From positions 2,666,001 through 2,730,000 of the forward strand of contig NZ_CP041203.1 in assembly GCF_008033115.1 (NCBI RefSeq): a DNA stretch of 64,000 nucleotides. The letters are read 5' to 3'. Shown piece after piece: positions 51,005-59,225 of this stretch. Every line of letters begins with the position of its first letter. The first letter of the stretch is position 1. Source of the stretch: Cellulomonas sp. Y8. GTDB lineage: Bacteria > Actinomycetota > Actinomycetes > Actinomycetales > Cellulomonadaceae. The notes under the pieces are model-generated. The model saw only the letters and a list, made by a program, of their open reading frames with translations. It did no database searches and was not told where the DNA came from. The translations under genes were made by a program, and so were the position numbers.

Positions 51005-52438
51005 TCAGACGTGGCGCTCGCGCACCGGGACGGCGGTCAGCACCGACAGGAACGACTCCGACCAGTGCGCGACGTCGTTCTCCAGCACCCGGCGGCGCAG
51101 GCGGCGCATCCGCTTGCGGGCCTCGCGCGGGTCGATGTTCGCGGCGTGCTGGATCGCGTTCTTCAGGCCGGCGATGTCGTGCGGGTTGACCAGGATGGCC
51201 GCGCCGCCGAGCTCGTCGGCCGCGCCGGTGAACTCGCTGAGCACCAGGGCGCCCCGGTCGTCGGACCGCGCGGCGATGTACTCCTTCGCGACCAGGTTCA
51301 TGCCGTCGCGCAGCGCGGTGACCAGCATGACGTCGGCCGCCAGGTACAGGGCCGCCATCTCCTCCATGGGGTAGGAGTGGTGCATGTAGTGCACGGCCGC
51401 GTGGCCGAGCTCGCCGTGCTCGCCGTTGATCCGGCCGACCTGCGCCTCCACCTCCTCGCGGAGCTGCTGGTAGGCGCCGACGTTCTCCCGGCTGGGCGAG
51501 GCGACCTGCACCAGCGTCGACTCCGGCACGGTCATCCGGCCGTCCTCGAGCAGCTCCTCGAACGCCTTGATCCGGTGCCGGATGCCCTTGGTGTAGTCGA
51601 GCCGGTCGACGCCGAGCAGCAGCACCTCCGGGTCGCCGAGCTCGGCGCGGATCTCCTTCGCTCGCTGCTGCACCTCGGGGGTGCGGGCGAGCCGGTCGAA
51701 CGCCTTGGAGTCGATGGAGATGGGGAACGCCGCGGCGCGCACGTGCCGCTCGACCCGGCCGTCGGCGTCGGTCAGCGTGATCATCTGCCCGCGCGTGGTG
51801 CGGTCGGTGAGCCGGCGGACCACCCGGACGAAGTTGGCCGCGTCGCCGCCGCGCTGGAACCCGATGAGGTCCGCGCCGAGCAGGCCCTCGACGACCTGGA
51901 GCCGCCACGGCAGCTGGGCGAAGATCTCCAGCGGGGGGAACGGGATGTGGTGGAAGTAGCCGATCCGGACGTCCGGGCGCAGCTCGCGCAGGAACTTCGG
52001 GACCAGCTGCAGCTGGTAGTCGTGCACCCACACCGTCGCGCCGGGCGCGGCCTGCGCCGCCGCCGCGTCCGCGAACCGGCGGTTGACCCGCTGGTAGGCG
52101 TCCCACCACTGCCGGTGGAACGTCGGGGGCTGGATCACGTCGTGGTAGAGCGGCCACAGCGTGTCGTTGGAGAAGCCCTCGTAGTAGAAGCGGAGGTCGT
52201 CCTCGGTCAGCTTCACGGGGACGAGCCGCATGTCGTCGGCGTCGAACGGCTCGAGCTCGAGGTCGGCCGAGCCGCCCCAGCCGACCCACGCGCCGTCGGA
52301 CTTCTGCACGACGGGCTCGAGGGCGGTCACGAGGCCGCCCGGGGAGCGGGTCCAGCTCGGCGCGCCGTCCTCGCCCACGGTCACGTCGACCGGGAGGCGG
52401 TTCGCGACGACGACCAGGTCATAACCAGCAGAATCCAC
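51005..52438 (-). CDS. otsA: Trehalose-6-phosphate synthase
   Basis: GT20 enzyme of 477 aa that makes trehalose 6-phosphate from NDP-glucose and glucose 6-phosphate. Motifs are VANRLPVDV, SPGGLVTALEP, WVHDYQLQLVP, GYFHHIPFPPLEIF, LLGVDRLDYTKGIRHRIKAFE and ALRDGMNLVAKEYIAAR. The chosen start is GTG 52438, 10 nt after AGGAG. An ATG that touches the AGGAG opens only a 9-codon frame in another phase. The first OtsA codons are unusually A/T-rich for this genome. Confidence 0.95.
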   Translation of the reverse strand: MDSAGYDLVVVANRLPVDVTVGEDGAPSWTRSPGGLVTALEPVVQKSDGAWVGWGGSADLELEPFDADDMRLVPVKLTEDDLRFYYEGFSNDTLWPLYHDVIQPPTFHRQWWDAYQRVNRRFADAAAAQAAPGATVWVHDYQLQLVPKFLRELRPDVRIGYFHHIPFPPLEIFAQLPWRLQVVEGLLGADLIGFQRGGDAANFVRVVRRLTDRTTRGQMITLTDADGRVERHVRAAAFPISIDSKAFDRLARTPEVQQRAKEIRAELGDPEVLLLGVDRLDYTKGIRHRIKAFEELLEDGRMTVPESTLVQVASPSRENVGAYQQLREEVEAQVGRINGEHGELGHAAVHYMHHSYPMEEMAALYLAADVMLVTALRDGMNLVAKEYIAARSDDRGALVLSEFTGAADELGGAAILVNPHDIAGLKNAIQHAANIDPREARKRMRRLRRRVLENDVAHWSESFLSVLTAVPVRERHV

Positions 52439-52448
52439 TGAAGTCCAT
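52419..52448 (-). other. Nine-codon leader-like ORF overlapping the otsA start
   Basis: ATG directly after AGGAG reads nine codons including TTA and TGC, both rare here, and stops at TGA inside the otsA reading frame. It is probably chance, because AGGAG is better placed for the otsA GTG, but it could affect otsA translation. Confidence 0.25.
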
Positions 52449-52591
52449 CTCCTTGGTGTCGGCTCGACCTTAACGTGACCGAGCACCGACCGCCCGGGGA
52501 CCGGGCAGGCCCCCTGGTCGTCGCGGCCCGGCGTCCGGGTACCTTCACGGGTCCCGCCGCGCGGCACCACGACCCCCGCGCGAGCGGCGGC

Positions 52592-52597
52592 TACCGT
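52592..52597 (+). promoter_or_regulatory. -10 of a leaderless transcript (Ser/Thr kinase)
   Basis: TACCGT ends 6 nt before the ATG at 52604. Confidence 0.55.
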
Positions 52598-52603
52598 GCC
52601 CGC

Positions 52604-54631
52604 ATGGAGCGCATCGGGCTGTCGCCGGGCGCCGAGATCGGCGGGTACACCATCCTCGCGCCGCTCGGCTCCGGCGGCATGGGCACGGTGTACCGGGCGG
52701 TCGACGGCGGTGGCACCCCCGTGGCGCTCAAGCTGCTGCACCCGCACATCGGCGCCGACCCGTCCTCGCGCGAGCGGCTGCGCCGCGAGGTGCTCGCCCT
52801 GCAGCGGCTCCGGCACCCGGGGGTCGCGGCCGTCCTGGACGCGGAGGCCGACTCGACCGAGGCGTTCCTCGTCACCGAGCTGGTCCCGGGCGCCGACCTC
52901 GCCGAGCACGTGCGGCAGCGCGGGCCGCTGGACGCCGCCGCCCTGCACCGGCTGGCCGACGGCCTGCGGGACGCGCTCGGCGCGGTGCACGCGGCCGGCG
53001 TGGTGCACCGCGACCTCAAGCCCAGCAACGTGCTCGTCACCGCCGACGGGCCGGTGCTCATCGACTTCGGCATCGCCCAGTCGGTCGACGAGACCCGGGT
53101 GACCTCGACCGGGTTCGTGGTCGGCACCCCCGGCTACCTCGCGCCCGAGCTCGTGGACGGGGCGGAGCCGACACCCGCCACGGACTGGTGGGGCTGGGCG
53201 GCGCTGCTGGCGTACGCCGCGACCGGCCGCGCGCCGTTCGGCACCCGGCCGCTGGAGGCGGTGCTGGTCCGGACGCGCAGCGGCGACGCGGACCTGGCGG
53301 GCCTGGGGCCGGTGACCGCCGGGGCGCTGTGGGACGCGCTGGCCGCCGACCCCGCCGACCGGGCCGAGCCCGACGAGGTGGTGGCGGCGCTCGCCGAGGC
53401 CGCGCGGCGCGGGGAGGCCTACGACGCGGACGCGGCCGCCGCGGCGCTCGCGGCGGGACCGCGGGGCGGCGGCGCGCTGCGCGGCGGTACGGCCGCGGGC
53501 GGGACCGTGGCGCTCGGTGCCGCGACCGCGGCGACCGTCGCGCTGGGGGCGTCGGACGGCACGCCGACCCTGGCGCAGCCCGCGGGGACGGGCCCGCTGC
53601 CCGCGGGGGCCGCGGCCGCGACCGGCGCGACCGCCGTGCTCGGGCGCGACGGGACGGCCGTGCTCGGGGCCGGGGAGGACGGGACGGCCGTGCTCCCCGC
53701 GCCCGGCGGGACGTGGGGCGCGTCGGCGCAGGACGGGAGCACGCGGGCGTTCGGCGCGCCCGCCGCCGCGCCCGCGCCGCCGTCGGTGCCGCCGCGCCCG
53801 GCCGTGCCGCCCTCGGCCGCGCCGCCGTCCTGGGACGCGACCGGCGAGGACGACCGGTGGGCCACGGGCGAGTCGCCGACGCAGGCCTGGGACACCCGGC
53901 CGTACGGCGAGGGGTACGGCGGGGCCGGGCACGGCGGACCCGCGTCCGGCGACCACCCCGAGCCGTACCCCGGCGCGTGGCCCGACGGCGAGGACGCCGG
54001 ACCGCCGCCCGCCCCGGAGCCGCCGCGGCGCACCGGAACCCTGCTCGCCCTCGCGCTGCTGGCGCTGACCGGCGCCGCGGTGCGCCCGGGTGCCACGCTG
54101 CTCGTGCTGGTGCCGCTGCTGCTGCTCGCCCGGACGGTCGGGTCGGTGGCGGACGCGGTCGGCCGCCGGCGCGAGCGGGTCGGGGCCCGGCGGTCGGACG
54201 CGCTCCGCGCCGTCGCGTCGAGCCCGTGGCACCTGCTGCGCGCGGTCGTGACCCTGCTGCCCTCGCTGCTGGTCGCCGCGAGCCTCGTCGTCATCCTGCT
54301 CGGCGTCGGCTGGTGGCTCGTCGGCTCGGGCGCGCTGGAGGCCGGGCCGCTGCGCGCGGTGGGCGACGCGCCCGCCCCGGAGTCGGTGGCGACGTTGCTG
54401 GTGGTGGCGGCCGCCGCCGGGCTCGCCGGGCTGTGGTGGGGACCCGCCGCCCGGACCACGCGGGACGGGGCGCGCTGGCTGCTCGGCGGGGTGGCGCCCC
54501 GGCGCGGCGGGGCGACCGTCGTCGTGCTGCTCGCGCTGCTCGGCGCGGGGGCGCTGGTCGCGCTCGCGGCCACGGGGACGCTGGTGGACTGGGCGCCGTT
54601 CGCGGCGCCGGCGCTGCCCGTCGGGGCCTGA
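52604..54631 (+). CDS. Serine/threonine protein kinase, membrane-anchored
   Basis: A 675-aa Hanks-type kinase. The Gly loop is LGSGGMGTVY (21-30), the ATP Lys is K43, the catalytic loop is HRDLKPSN (135-142) and DFG is at 154-156; GTPGYLAPEL closes the activation segment. After residue 280 comes a Gly/Ala/Pro-rich stretch with repeated TVALG and TAVLG/TAVLP units (301-365), then three to four hydrophobic helices (about 478-512, 546-572, 594-612 and 636-656). It has no PASTA domains, so the extracytoplasmic signal, if any, is unknown. It is probably autophosphorylated in the Thr-rich linker, an inference. Confidence 0.93.
   Translation: MERIGLSPGAEIGGYTILAPLGSGGMGTVYRAVDGGGTPVALKLLHPHIGADPSSRERLRREVLALQRLRHPGVAAVLDAEADSTEAFLVTELVPGADLAEHVRQRGPLDAAALHRLADGLRDALGAVHAAGVVHRDLKPSNVLVTADGPVLIDFGIAQSVDETRVTSTGFVVGTPGYLAPELVDGAEPTPATDWWGWAALLAYAATGRAPFGTRPLEAVLVRTRSGDADLAGLGPVTAGALWDALAADPADRAEPDEVVAALAEAARRGEAYDADAAAAALAAGPRGGGALRGGTAAGGTVALGAATAATVALGASDGTPTLAQPAGTGPLPAGAAAATGATAVLGRDGTAVLGAGEDGTAVLPAPGGTWGASAQDGSTRAFGAPAAAPAPPSVPPRPAVPPSAAPPSWDATGEDDRWATGESPTQAWDTRPYGEGYGGAGHGGPASGDHPEPYPGAWPDGEDAGPPPAPEPPRRTGTLLALALLALTGAAVRPGATLLVLVPLLLLARTVGSVADAVGRRRERVGARRSDALRAVASSPWHLLRAVVTLLPSLLVAASLVVILLGVGWWLVGSGALEAGPLRAVGDAPAPESVATLLVVAAAAGLAGLWWGPAARTTRDGARWLLGGVAPRRGGATVVVLLALLGAGALVALAATGTLVDWAPFAAPALPVGA
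53504..53698 (+). repeat. T-V-A-L-G / T-A-V-L-G repeats in the kinase linker
   Basis: Five imperfect copies of a Thr-(Val/Ala)-(Ala/Val)-Leu-(Gly/Pro) unit occur between the kinase domain and the membrane helices, three of them in the last 25 residues with DGTAV spacing. Each carries a Thr followed by small hydrophobic residues. Confidence 0.6.
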
Positions 54632-54712
54632 CCGGCGCGCCGACGGCGTGTCTGCCCCGGATCGCCGCAGGCCGGTCACGGGAAGACCCAGGTCCGGTCC
54701 AGCCGCACCCCG

Positions 54713-54718
54713 TACGCT
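54713..54718 (+). promoter_or_regulatory. -10 of a leaderless transcript (54726 gene)
   Basis: TACGCT ends 7 nt before the ATG at 54726. Confidence 0.5.
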
Positions 54719-54725
54719 GGCCGGC

Positions 54726-55277
54726 ATGACCGGGACCGCCGCCCCGCGCGTGCCCGGCCCCGTCGCGCCCGGATCCGAGTCCCGGCGCCGGGCGCACCGC
54801 GCCGCCCTCGCGCCGCTGCTCACGGCGGCCGCGTCGCTCGCGGTGCTCGGTGGCGCCGCCTGGCTCGGGGCCGCGCGCACCGTCGTGCACCCGTGCGTGA
54901 CGATCGACGGTCCCCTCGCCGTCCTGGGCGTCCGGCTCTCGGTGCTCCAGGACGCGGCCGACTGCCCGACCGGTGTCGCGCTGACGCCCGCCGCGTCGCA
55001 CGGCGCGGTGCTCGCGCTCGGCCTCGTCCTGCCCGTCGTCGCCCTGCACGCGGCGCTCGGGGCGCTCGGCCTCGGCCTGGTCGCCCTGCTGCTCCGCGCC
55101 GCCGGCCCCGTGCGGGCCGTGCTGGGTGCCGTGCTGCACGCGCTGCCCCGCGCGGTGCGCCCCCGCCCGGCCGGCGCCCCGCGCCCCGCGCCCGCGGGCT
55201 CCTCCCACCACCCGCGCCCGGCCGTCCTGGCCCGCGCCCTGCACCCGCACCGGGGTCCGCCTGCGGCGCTCGCCTGA
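54726..55277 (+). CDS. Membrane protein of unknown function
   Basis: A 183-aa protein with two to three hydrophobic segments (about 27-47 and 95-130) separated by a short extracytoplasmic loop with two Cys (HPCVTIDG and DAADCPTG) that could form a disulfide. The C-terminal 45 residues are Pro/Arg/His rich. No family was recognised. The DsbA-like gene 38 nt downstream is in keeping with a disulfide, but a link is speculative. Confidence 0.7.
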   Translation: MTGTAAPRVPGPVAPGSESRRRAHRAALAPLLTAAASLAVLGGAAWLGAARTVVHPCVTIDGPLAVLGVRLSVLQDAADCPTGVALTPAASHGAVLALGLVLPVVALHAALGALGLGLVALLLRAAGPVRAVLGAVLHALPRAVRPRPAGAPRPAPAGSSHHPRPAVLARALHPHRGPPAALA

Positions 55278-55315
55278 GCACCCGCAGCAGACCCGACCGA
55301 AGGAGAGCAGGACAG

Positions 55316-56179
55316 ATGAGCACCACCCCGAGCCCCGGCAAGGGCCGGCCGTCGAAGAACGAGCGGCGCGACGCCGCCCGCGAGCAGGCGCGCGCCCTGC
55401 GCGAGCAGCAGGCCAAGCGCGACCGCCGCAACAGGTTCCTGGGCATCGGCATGCTGTCCGTCGCGGTCCTCGCGCTCGGCGGCGTCCTCGTCTGGGTCCT
55501 CACCCAGGGCGGCGGCAGCAGCGACGAGGCCCTGCCGGACTACCCGGACACCCCGCTGAGCGAGGTCGCCGACGTGCCGAGCACGGCGCTGCCCGAGGGC
55601 GGCATCCCCGTGAGCGCCTCGGGCGTCGGCGGGGAGGTCGACGACAGCGCGACCCGCGTCGACGTCTACCTCGACTACATGTGCCCCGCCTGCGGCGCCT
55701 TCGAGGAGACCAACGGCGACAACCTCATCGCGCTCGCCTCCGACGGCGCCGCCACCGTGGTCTACCACCCGATCGCGATCCTCAACCGGTACTCGAACGG
55801 CACCGGCTACTCGACCCGCGCCGCCTCCGCGGCCGCGCTCGTCGCCGACGAGGCGCCCGACCAGTTCGCCGCGTTCAACGAGCAGCTGTTCGCGGGCCAG
55901 CCCGACGAGGGCACCGACGGCCTGACCAACGCGGAGATCGCCTCGATCGCGCGCGACGCCGGGGTGTCCGGCAGCGTCGCGGACAAGATCTCCGACGGCA
56001 GCGCGCTCGACCGGTTCGGGCAGTGGGTGACCTCCGCGACCAACGACGTCACGGCGAACCCGGACCTGGTGAACGAGGCCAACGGCAGCTTCGGCACGCC
56101 GACGATCACCGTCGACGGCGAGATCTGGACCGAGAACTGGACCGACCCGAACGCCCTGCTGCAGGCGGTCGGCTCCTGA
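55316..56179 (+). CDS. DsbA-family thiol oxidoreductase, membrane-anchored
   Basis: A 287-aa protein with a charged, Arg/Gln-rich cytoplasmic N-terminus (1-40), one transmembrane helix (about 42-64) and an extracytoplasmic thioredoxin-like DsbA domain. The active site is DYMCPACGAFEE (CPAC) and the cis-Pro loop is in NGSFGTPTITVDG. It probably forms or isomerises disulfides in exported proteins. The ATG has AAGGAGA 11 nt upstream. Confidence 0.93.
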   Translation: MSTTPSPGKGRPSKNERRDAAREQARALREQQAKRDRRNRFLGIGMLSVAVLALGGVLVWVLTQGGGSSDEALPDYPDTPLSEVADVPSTALPEGGIPVSASGVGGEVDDSATRVDVYLDYMCPACGAFEETNGDNLIALASDGAATVVYHPIAILNRYSNGTGYSTRAASAAALVADEAPDQFAAFNEQLFAGQPDEGTDGLTNAEIASIARDAGVSGSVADKISDGSALDRFGQWVTSATNDVTANPDLVNEANGSFGTPTITVDGEIWTENWTDPNALLQAVGS

Positions 56180-56215
56180 CCCGGGCCTGATCCCGCGCGC
56201 CGGACGGTGCGCCAC

Positions 56216-56268
56216 CGCGCGAGGCCCCGGCGGCCCGGGTACGCACCCGGGCGCCGGGGCCTCGCGCG
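56216..56268 (+). terminator. Terminator after the DsbA-like gene
   Basis: A long stem of about 24 bp with one bulge (56216-56240 with 56245-56268) and an ACGC loop lies 37 nt after the stop. Confidence 0.8.
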
Positions 56269-56314
56269 TCCCGGCCCGCGGGACGCCCCGGGGCGGATCG
56301 CTGTAGACCGCACG

Positions 56315-56320
56315 TAGACT
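56315..56320 (+). promoter_or_regulatory. -10 of a leaderless transcript (MFS exporter)
   Basis: TAGACT ends 6 nt before the GTG at 56327. Confidence 0.55.
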
Positions 56321-56326
56321 CCCGCG

Positions 56327-57610
56327 GTGCCCTCCCTGCTCGTGGACGTGACCCCGCTGCGCGTCAGCCCCGAGTTCCGCCGGCTCTGGTGGGGCCTCTC
56401 GGTCGCGAACCTCGGCGCGCAGCTCACCGTCGTCGCGGTGGGGCTCCAGGTGTACGAGCTGACCCGGTCGACCTTCGCGGTCGGCGTCGTCGGGCTGTGC
56501 GCGCTGGTCCCGCTCGTCGTGTTCGGCCTGTACGGCGGCGCGATCGTCGACCACGCCGACCGCCGCAAGGTCGCGCTGGTCGCGTCCGCGGTGAGCTGGG
56601 TCGCCACCGTCGGGCTGGCGATCCAGGGCTGGTCGGACAACACCCACGTCGGCGTGCTGTACGCGCTGGTCGCGCTGCAGTCCGGCGCCGGGGCCGTGAA
56701 CAGCCCCGCGCGGTCGGCGATCATCCCGCGCCTGCTCGAGCCCCGGCTGATGCCCGCCGCGAACGCGCTGCAGACGGTCGGCTGGAACGTCGCGCTCACG
56801 CTCGGCCCGCTGCTCGGCGCCGGGCTGGTCGCCCTGCTCGACTACGGGATCGTCTACACGCTCGACGCGCTGCTGTTCACGTTCGCGTTCACCGCGCTGC
56901 TGCGGCTCCCGCCGATCCTCCCGGAGCCGTCGGAGACCCGCCGGTCCCGGGCCGGGCTCGCGTCCGTCCTCGACGGCCTGCGGTACCTGGGCACCCGGCC
57001 GAACGTCCGCATGACGTTCCTGGTCGACCTGGTCGCCATGATCACGTCGTCGCCGCGCGTGCTGTTCCCGGCGGTCGGCCTGGTCTACCTGGGCGGCGGC
57101 GAGACGACGGCGGGCGTGCTGACGGCGGCGGTCGCCGCGGGCGCCATGCTCGCGGGCCTGTTCTCCGGGGGGCTCGCGCGCGTGCGCTGGCAGGGGCGGA
57201 TCATCGTCGTCGCCATCACGATCTGGGGCCTCGCCGTCGCGGCGTTCGGCGCGGTGCTCGTCGCCGCCGGGCGGTCCGGGCCGGACCACGTGCTGTGGGC
57301 CGCGCTCGCGCTGGCCGTGGTCACCCTCGCCGCCGCCGGCGCGGCCGACGCCGTCAGCGCGGTGTTCCGGCAGACGATCCTGCAGACCGCGACGCCGGAC
57401 GACATGCGCGGCCGGCTGCAGGGCGTGTTCGTCGTGGTGGTCGCGGGCGGGCCCCGGCTCGGCGAGCTGCTGCTCGGCTGGCTGTCGGGCACGCTCGGCG
57501 AGGGCGGGGCGGCCGTCGTCGGGGGCCTCGCCTGCGTCGTGATCCTGTGGGTGCTCGTGCGGGCGCAGCGCGGGTTCTGGCGGTACGACGCCCTCGACCC
57601 GCAGCCCTGA
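56327..57610 (+). CDS. MFS exporter (EntS/MFS_3 type)
   Basis: A 427-aa major facilitator with about 12 helices. RRLWWGLSVANLGAQLTVVAVGLQVYELTRST at the N-terminus (hydrophobic part about 25-45) and NSPARSAIIPRLLEP, ANALQTVGWNVALTLGPLLGAGLVAL match the enterobactin-exporter-like MFS_3 group. Substrate is unknown; no siderophore genes are nearby. The start is supported by the -10 box 6 nt upstream. Confidence 0.9.
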   Translation: MPSLLVDVTPLRVSPEFRRLWWGLSVANLGAQLTVVAVGLQVYELTRSTFAVGVVGLCALVPLVVFGLYGGAIVDHADRRKVALVASAVSWVATVGLAIQGWSDNTHVGVLYALVALQSGAGAVNSPARSAIIPRLLEPRLMPAANALQTVGWNVALTLGPLLGAGLVALLDYGIVYTLDALLFTFAFTALLRLPPILPEPSETRRSRAGLASVLDGLRYLGTRPNVRMTFLVDLVAMITSSPRVLFPAVGLVYLGGGETTAGVLTAAVAAGAMLAGLFSGGLARVRWQGRIIVVAITIWGLAVAAFGAVLVAAGRSGPDHVLWAALALAVVTLAAAGAADAVSAVFRQTILQTATPDDMRGRLQGVFVVVVAGGPRLGELLLGWLSGTLGEGGAAVVGGLACVVILWVLVRAQRGFWRYDALDPQP

Positions 57611-57632
57611 CCCGGCCGGTAGGCTGGGCGCC

Positions 57633-57650
57633 GCGCTCCCGCGGGAGCGC
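57633..57650 (+). terminator. Short hairpin between the MFS gene and tRNA-Thr
   Basis: A perfect 8-bp GCGCTCCC stem with a 2-nt loop ends 3 nt before the tRNA. It may end the MFS transcript or mark the tRNA 5' processing site. Confidence 0.5.
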
Positions 57651-57653
57651 GAC

Positions 57654-57727
57654 GCCTCCTTAGCTCAGCTGGCCAGAGCAGCTGTCTTGTAAACAGCAGG
57701 TCGTCGGTTCGAATCCGACAGGGGGCT
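57654..57727 (+). tRNA. tRNA-Thr (anticodon TGT)
   Basis: A full cloverleaf is visible: 7-bp acceptor (GCCTCCT with AGGGGGC, one T-G pair), D arm GCTC/GAGC, anticodon stem GCTGT/ACAGC with loop CTTGTAA and anticodon TGT at 57688-57690, and T arm GTCGG-TTCGAAT-CCGAC. The discriminator is T and CCA is not encoded (CCG follows). It reads ACA/ACG codons. Confidence 0.97.
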
Positions 57728-57740
57728 CCGGACCGCCCGC

Positions 57741-58346
57741 TCAGCCCTCGGGCAGCAGCGACCGCACGACCCGCGCCGGGTTCCCCGCCACGACCACGTC
57801 CGGCGGCACGTCCCTCGTGACGACCGAGCCCGCGCCCACCACGGACCGCGCCCCGATGGTGACGCCCGGGCACACCACGACGCTGCCGCCCAGCCACACC
57901 CCGTCCTCGATCGTGATCGACGAGACGCGCTCCCAGCCCTGCGGGCGCAGCTCCGGGTCCAGCACGTGCGTCGGGGTGTAGAGCCGCACGCTCGGGCCGA
58001 TCAGCACGTCCGCGCCGACCCGGATCTCCCCGCCGCCCAGGGTCAGGAAGTCCGCGTTCACGAAGGTCCGGTCGCCGAGGTGCAGGCGGTGGCCGTAGTC
58101 CAGGTAGAACGGCGGCCGGAAGTCGACGCCCTCGCCCACGGTGCCCAGCAGGTCGCGGAACAGCGCCTCCGCCGCGGCCCGGTCCTCGTCGTAGAGGGCG
58201 GTGATCCGGCGGCAGGTGCGCTGGGTGCTCGTCGTCAGGTCCGCCAGCTCGGGGCCCGACCGGTAGCGGTACCAGTCTCCGGCCACCATCTTCTCGTACT
58301 CCGTGCGGCCGTCCGCGAGCGCGGCCGCCAGGTCGAGATCCACCAC
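57741..58346 (-). CDS. Sugar O-acetyltransferase (maltose acetyltransferase family)
   Basis: A 201-aa left-handed beta-helix acetyltransferase. The N-terminal Mac domain (YEKMVAGDWYRYRSGPELADL) is followed by hexapeptide repeats, with the catalytic His in YTPTHVLDP and acetyl-CoA-binding GGSVVVCPGVTIGARSVVGAGSVV. It acetylates maltose/galactoside-like sugars in vitro in relatives. The GTG at 58346 has AGGAGG 5 nt upstream; the adjacent GTG at 58343 is nearly as likely. It is divergent from the MerR gene. Confidence 0.92.
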   Translation of the reverse strand: MVDLDLAAALADGRTEYEKMVAGDWYRYRSGPELADLTTSTQRTCRRITALYDEDRAAAEALFRDLLGTVGEGVDFRPPFYLDYGHRLHLGDRTFVNADFLTLGGGEIRVGADVLIGPSVRLYTPTHVLDPELRPQGWERVSSITIEDGVWLGGSVVVCPGVTIGARSVVGAGSVVTRDVPPDVVVAGNPARVVRSLLPEG

Positions 58347-58410
58347 AGGGTCCTCCTTCGTCGTGAGCGACGAGTCTCCCAGCCTGCGGCGGCCGCCCGC
58401 CCGGGACCTC

Positions 58411-58441
58411 TTGACCCTGCCCCGGGGGCACGGTTTCCACT
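58411..58441 (+). promoter_or_regulatory. MerR-type promoter with 19-nt spacer and dyad
   Basis: -35 TTGACC (58411-58416) and -10 like TCCACT (58436-58441) are 19 nt apart. Between and over them lies the dyad ACCCTGCCCC-G-GGGGCACGGT (58414-58434), matching at 9 of 10 positions. The over-long spacer with a central dyad is the hallmark of MerR-controlled promoters. The -10 ends 7 nt before the MerR ATG, implying autoregulation. Confidence 0.7.
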
Positions 58442-58448
58442 GGTCCCG

Positions 58449-59225
58449 ATGGACGCATCCGAGGCCGTCGGCCGTGCGTGGAGCACCCGGCAGCTCGCCG
58501 AGCTGGCCGGCACGACCGTGAAGGCCGTGCGGTACTACCACGAGGTGGGGCTGCTCGAGGAGCCCGAGCGCGCCGGCAACGGCTACAAGCAGTACCGCGT
58601 GCCGCACCTGGTGCGCCTGCTGCAGATCAAGCGGCTGAGCGACCTCGGCCTGCCGCTCGCGCAGATCGCCGCGCTGTGCCGCGCGGACCAGCGGCCCGAC
58701 GACGCCATCCGCGTGCTGGACGCCGAGCTCGCCGCGACGATCGAGCGGCTGCAGCGGGTCCGGGCGGAGCTCGCCGTCGTCCTGCGCGACCGCGCCCCCG
58801 TCGACGTGCCCGAGGGGTTCGCCGAGGTGGCCGGCCCGCTGTCGGAGGCGGACCGGGCCATGCTGCTCATCTGGTCGCGCGTGCTCGACGAGCGGGCCAT
58901 GGCGGAGCTGCGGGACATGATGCAGACCCGCTCCGACGGCGACGACGAGTTCGACGCGCTGCCCCCGGACGCGGACGACGCGACGGTGGAGGCGCTCGCC
59001 GTCCGGCTCGCCCGGGTGATCGCGCAGGCCCGCGAGCGGTACGTCTCCGTGCGCGACCCCGGCGCGTTCGGCCTGCGCGGCGCCGAGGAGGCCCGCCGCA
59101 CCGTGCTGCCCGCGATGGCGCACCTCTACAACCCCGCGCAGCTGCGAACCCTGGCCCGCGCGGAGCAGATCCGGGCGCAGAGCGCGCCGGAGGACCTCGC
59201 GCCGCCCACCGAGGAGGACCGATGA
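58449..59225 (+). CDS. MerR-family transcriptional regulator
   Basis: A 258-aa regulator. The N-terminal MerR winged helix (about 10-80: STRQLAELAGTTVKAVRYYHEVGLL, then YKQYRVPHLVRLLQIKRLSDLGLPLAQI) is followed by a dimerisation coiled coil (about 90-115) and a helical C-terminal effector domain of about 130 residues with no Cys cluster, so metal sensing is unlikely. It overlaps the GPP34 gene by 4 nt. The upstream dyad promoter suggests it controls this operon. Confidence 0.93.
   Translation: MDASEAVGRAWSTRQLAELAGTTVKAVRYYHEVGLLEEPERAGNGYKQYRVPHLVRLLQIKRLSDLGLPLAQIAALCRADQRPDDAIRVLDAELAATIERLQRVRAELAVVLRDRAPVDVPEGFAEVAGPLSEADRAMLLIWSRVLDERAMAELRDMMQTRSDGDDEFDALPPDADDATVEALAVRLARVIAQARERYVSVRDPGAFGLRGAEEARRTVLPAMAHLYNPAQLRTLARAEQIRAQSAPEDLAPPTEEDR

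Noticed and set aside
54726..56179. Cytochrome c biogenesis or vitamin K reductase pair with the DsbA-like protein
   Set aside because: The membrane protein has only two Cys outside the membrane and none of the family motifs.
51005..57289. 2094-codon open frame on the minus strand
   Set aside because: Only the otsA part (to 52438) is protein-like. The rest runs antisense to kinase, DsbA-like and MFS genes and is Arg/Gly/Ala-rich, as expected from high GC.
57654..57727. Integration site at tRNA-Thr
   Set aside because: No integrase and no repeat of the tRNA 3' end was seen in the flanking sequence.
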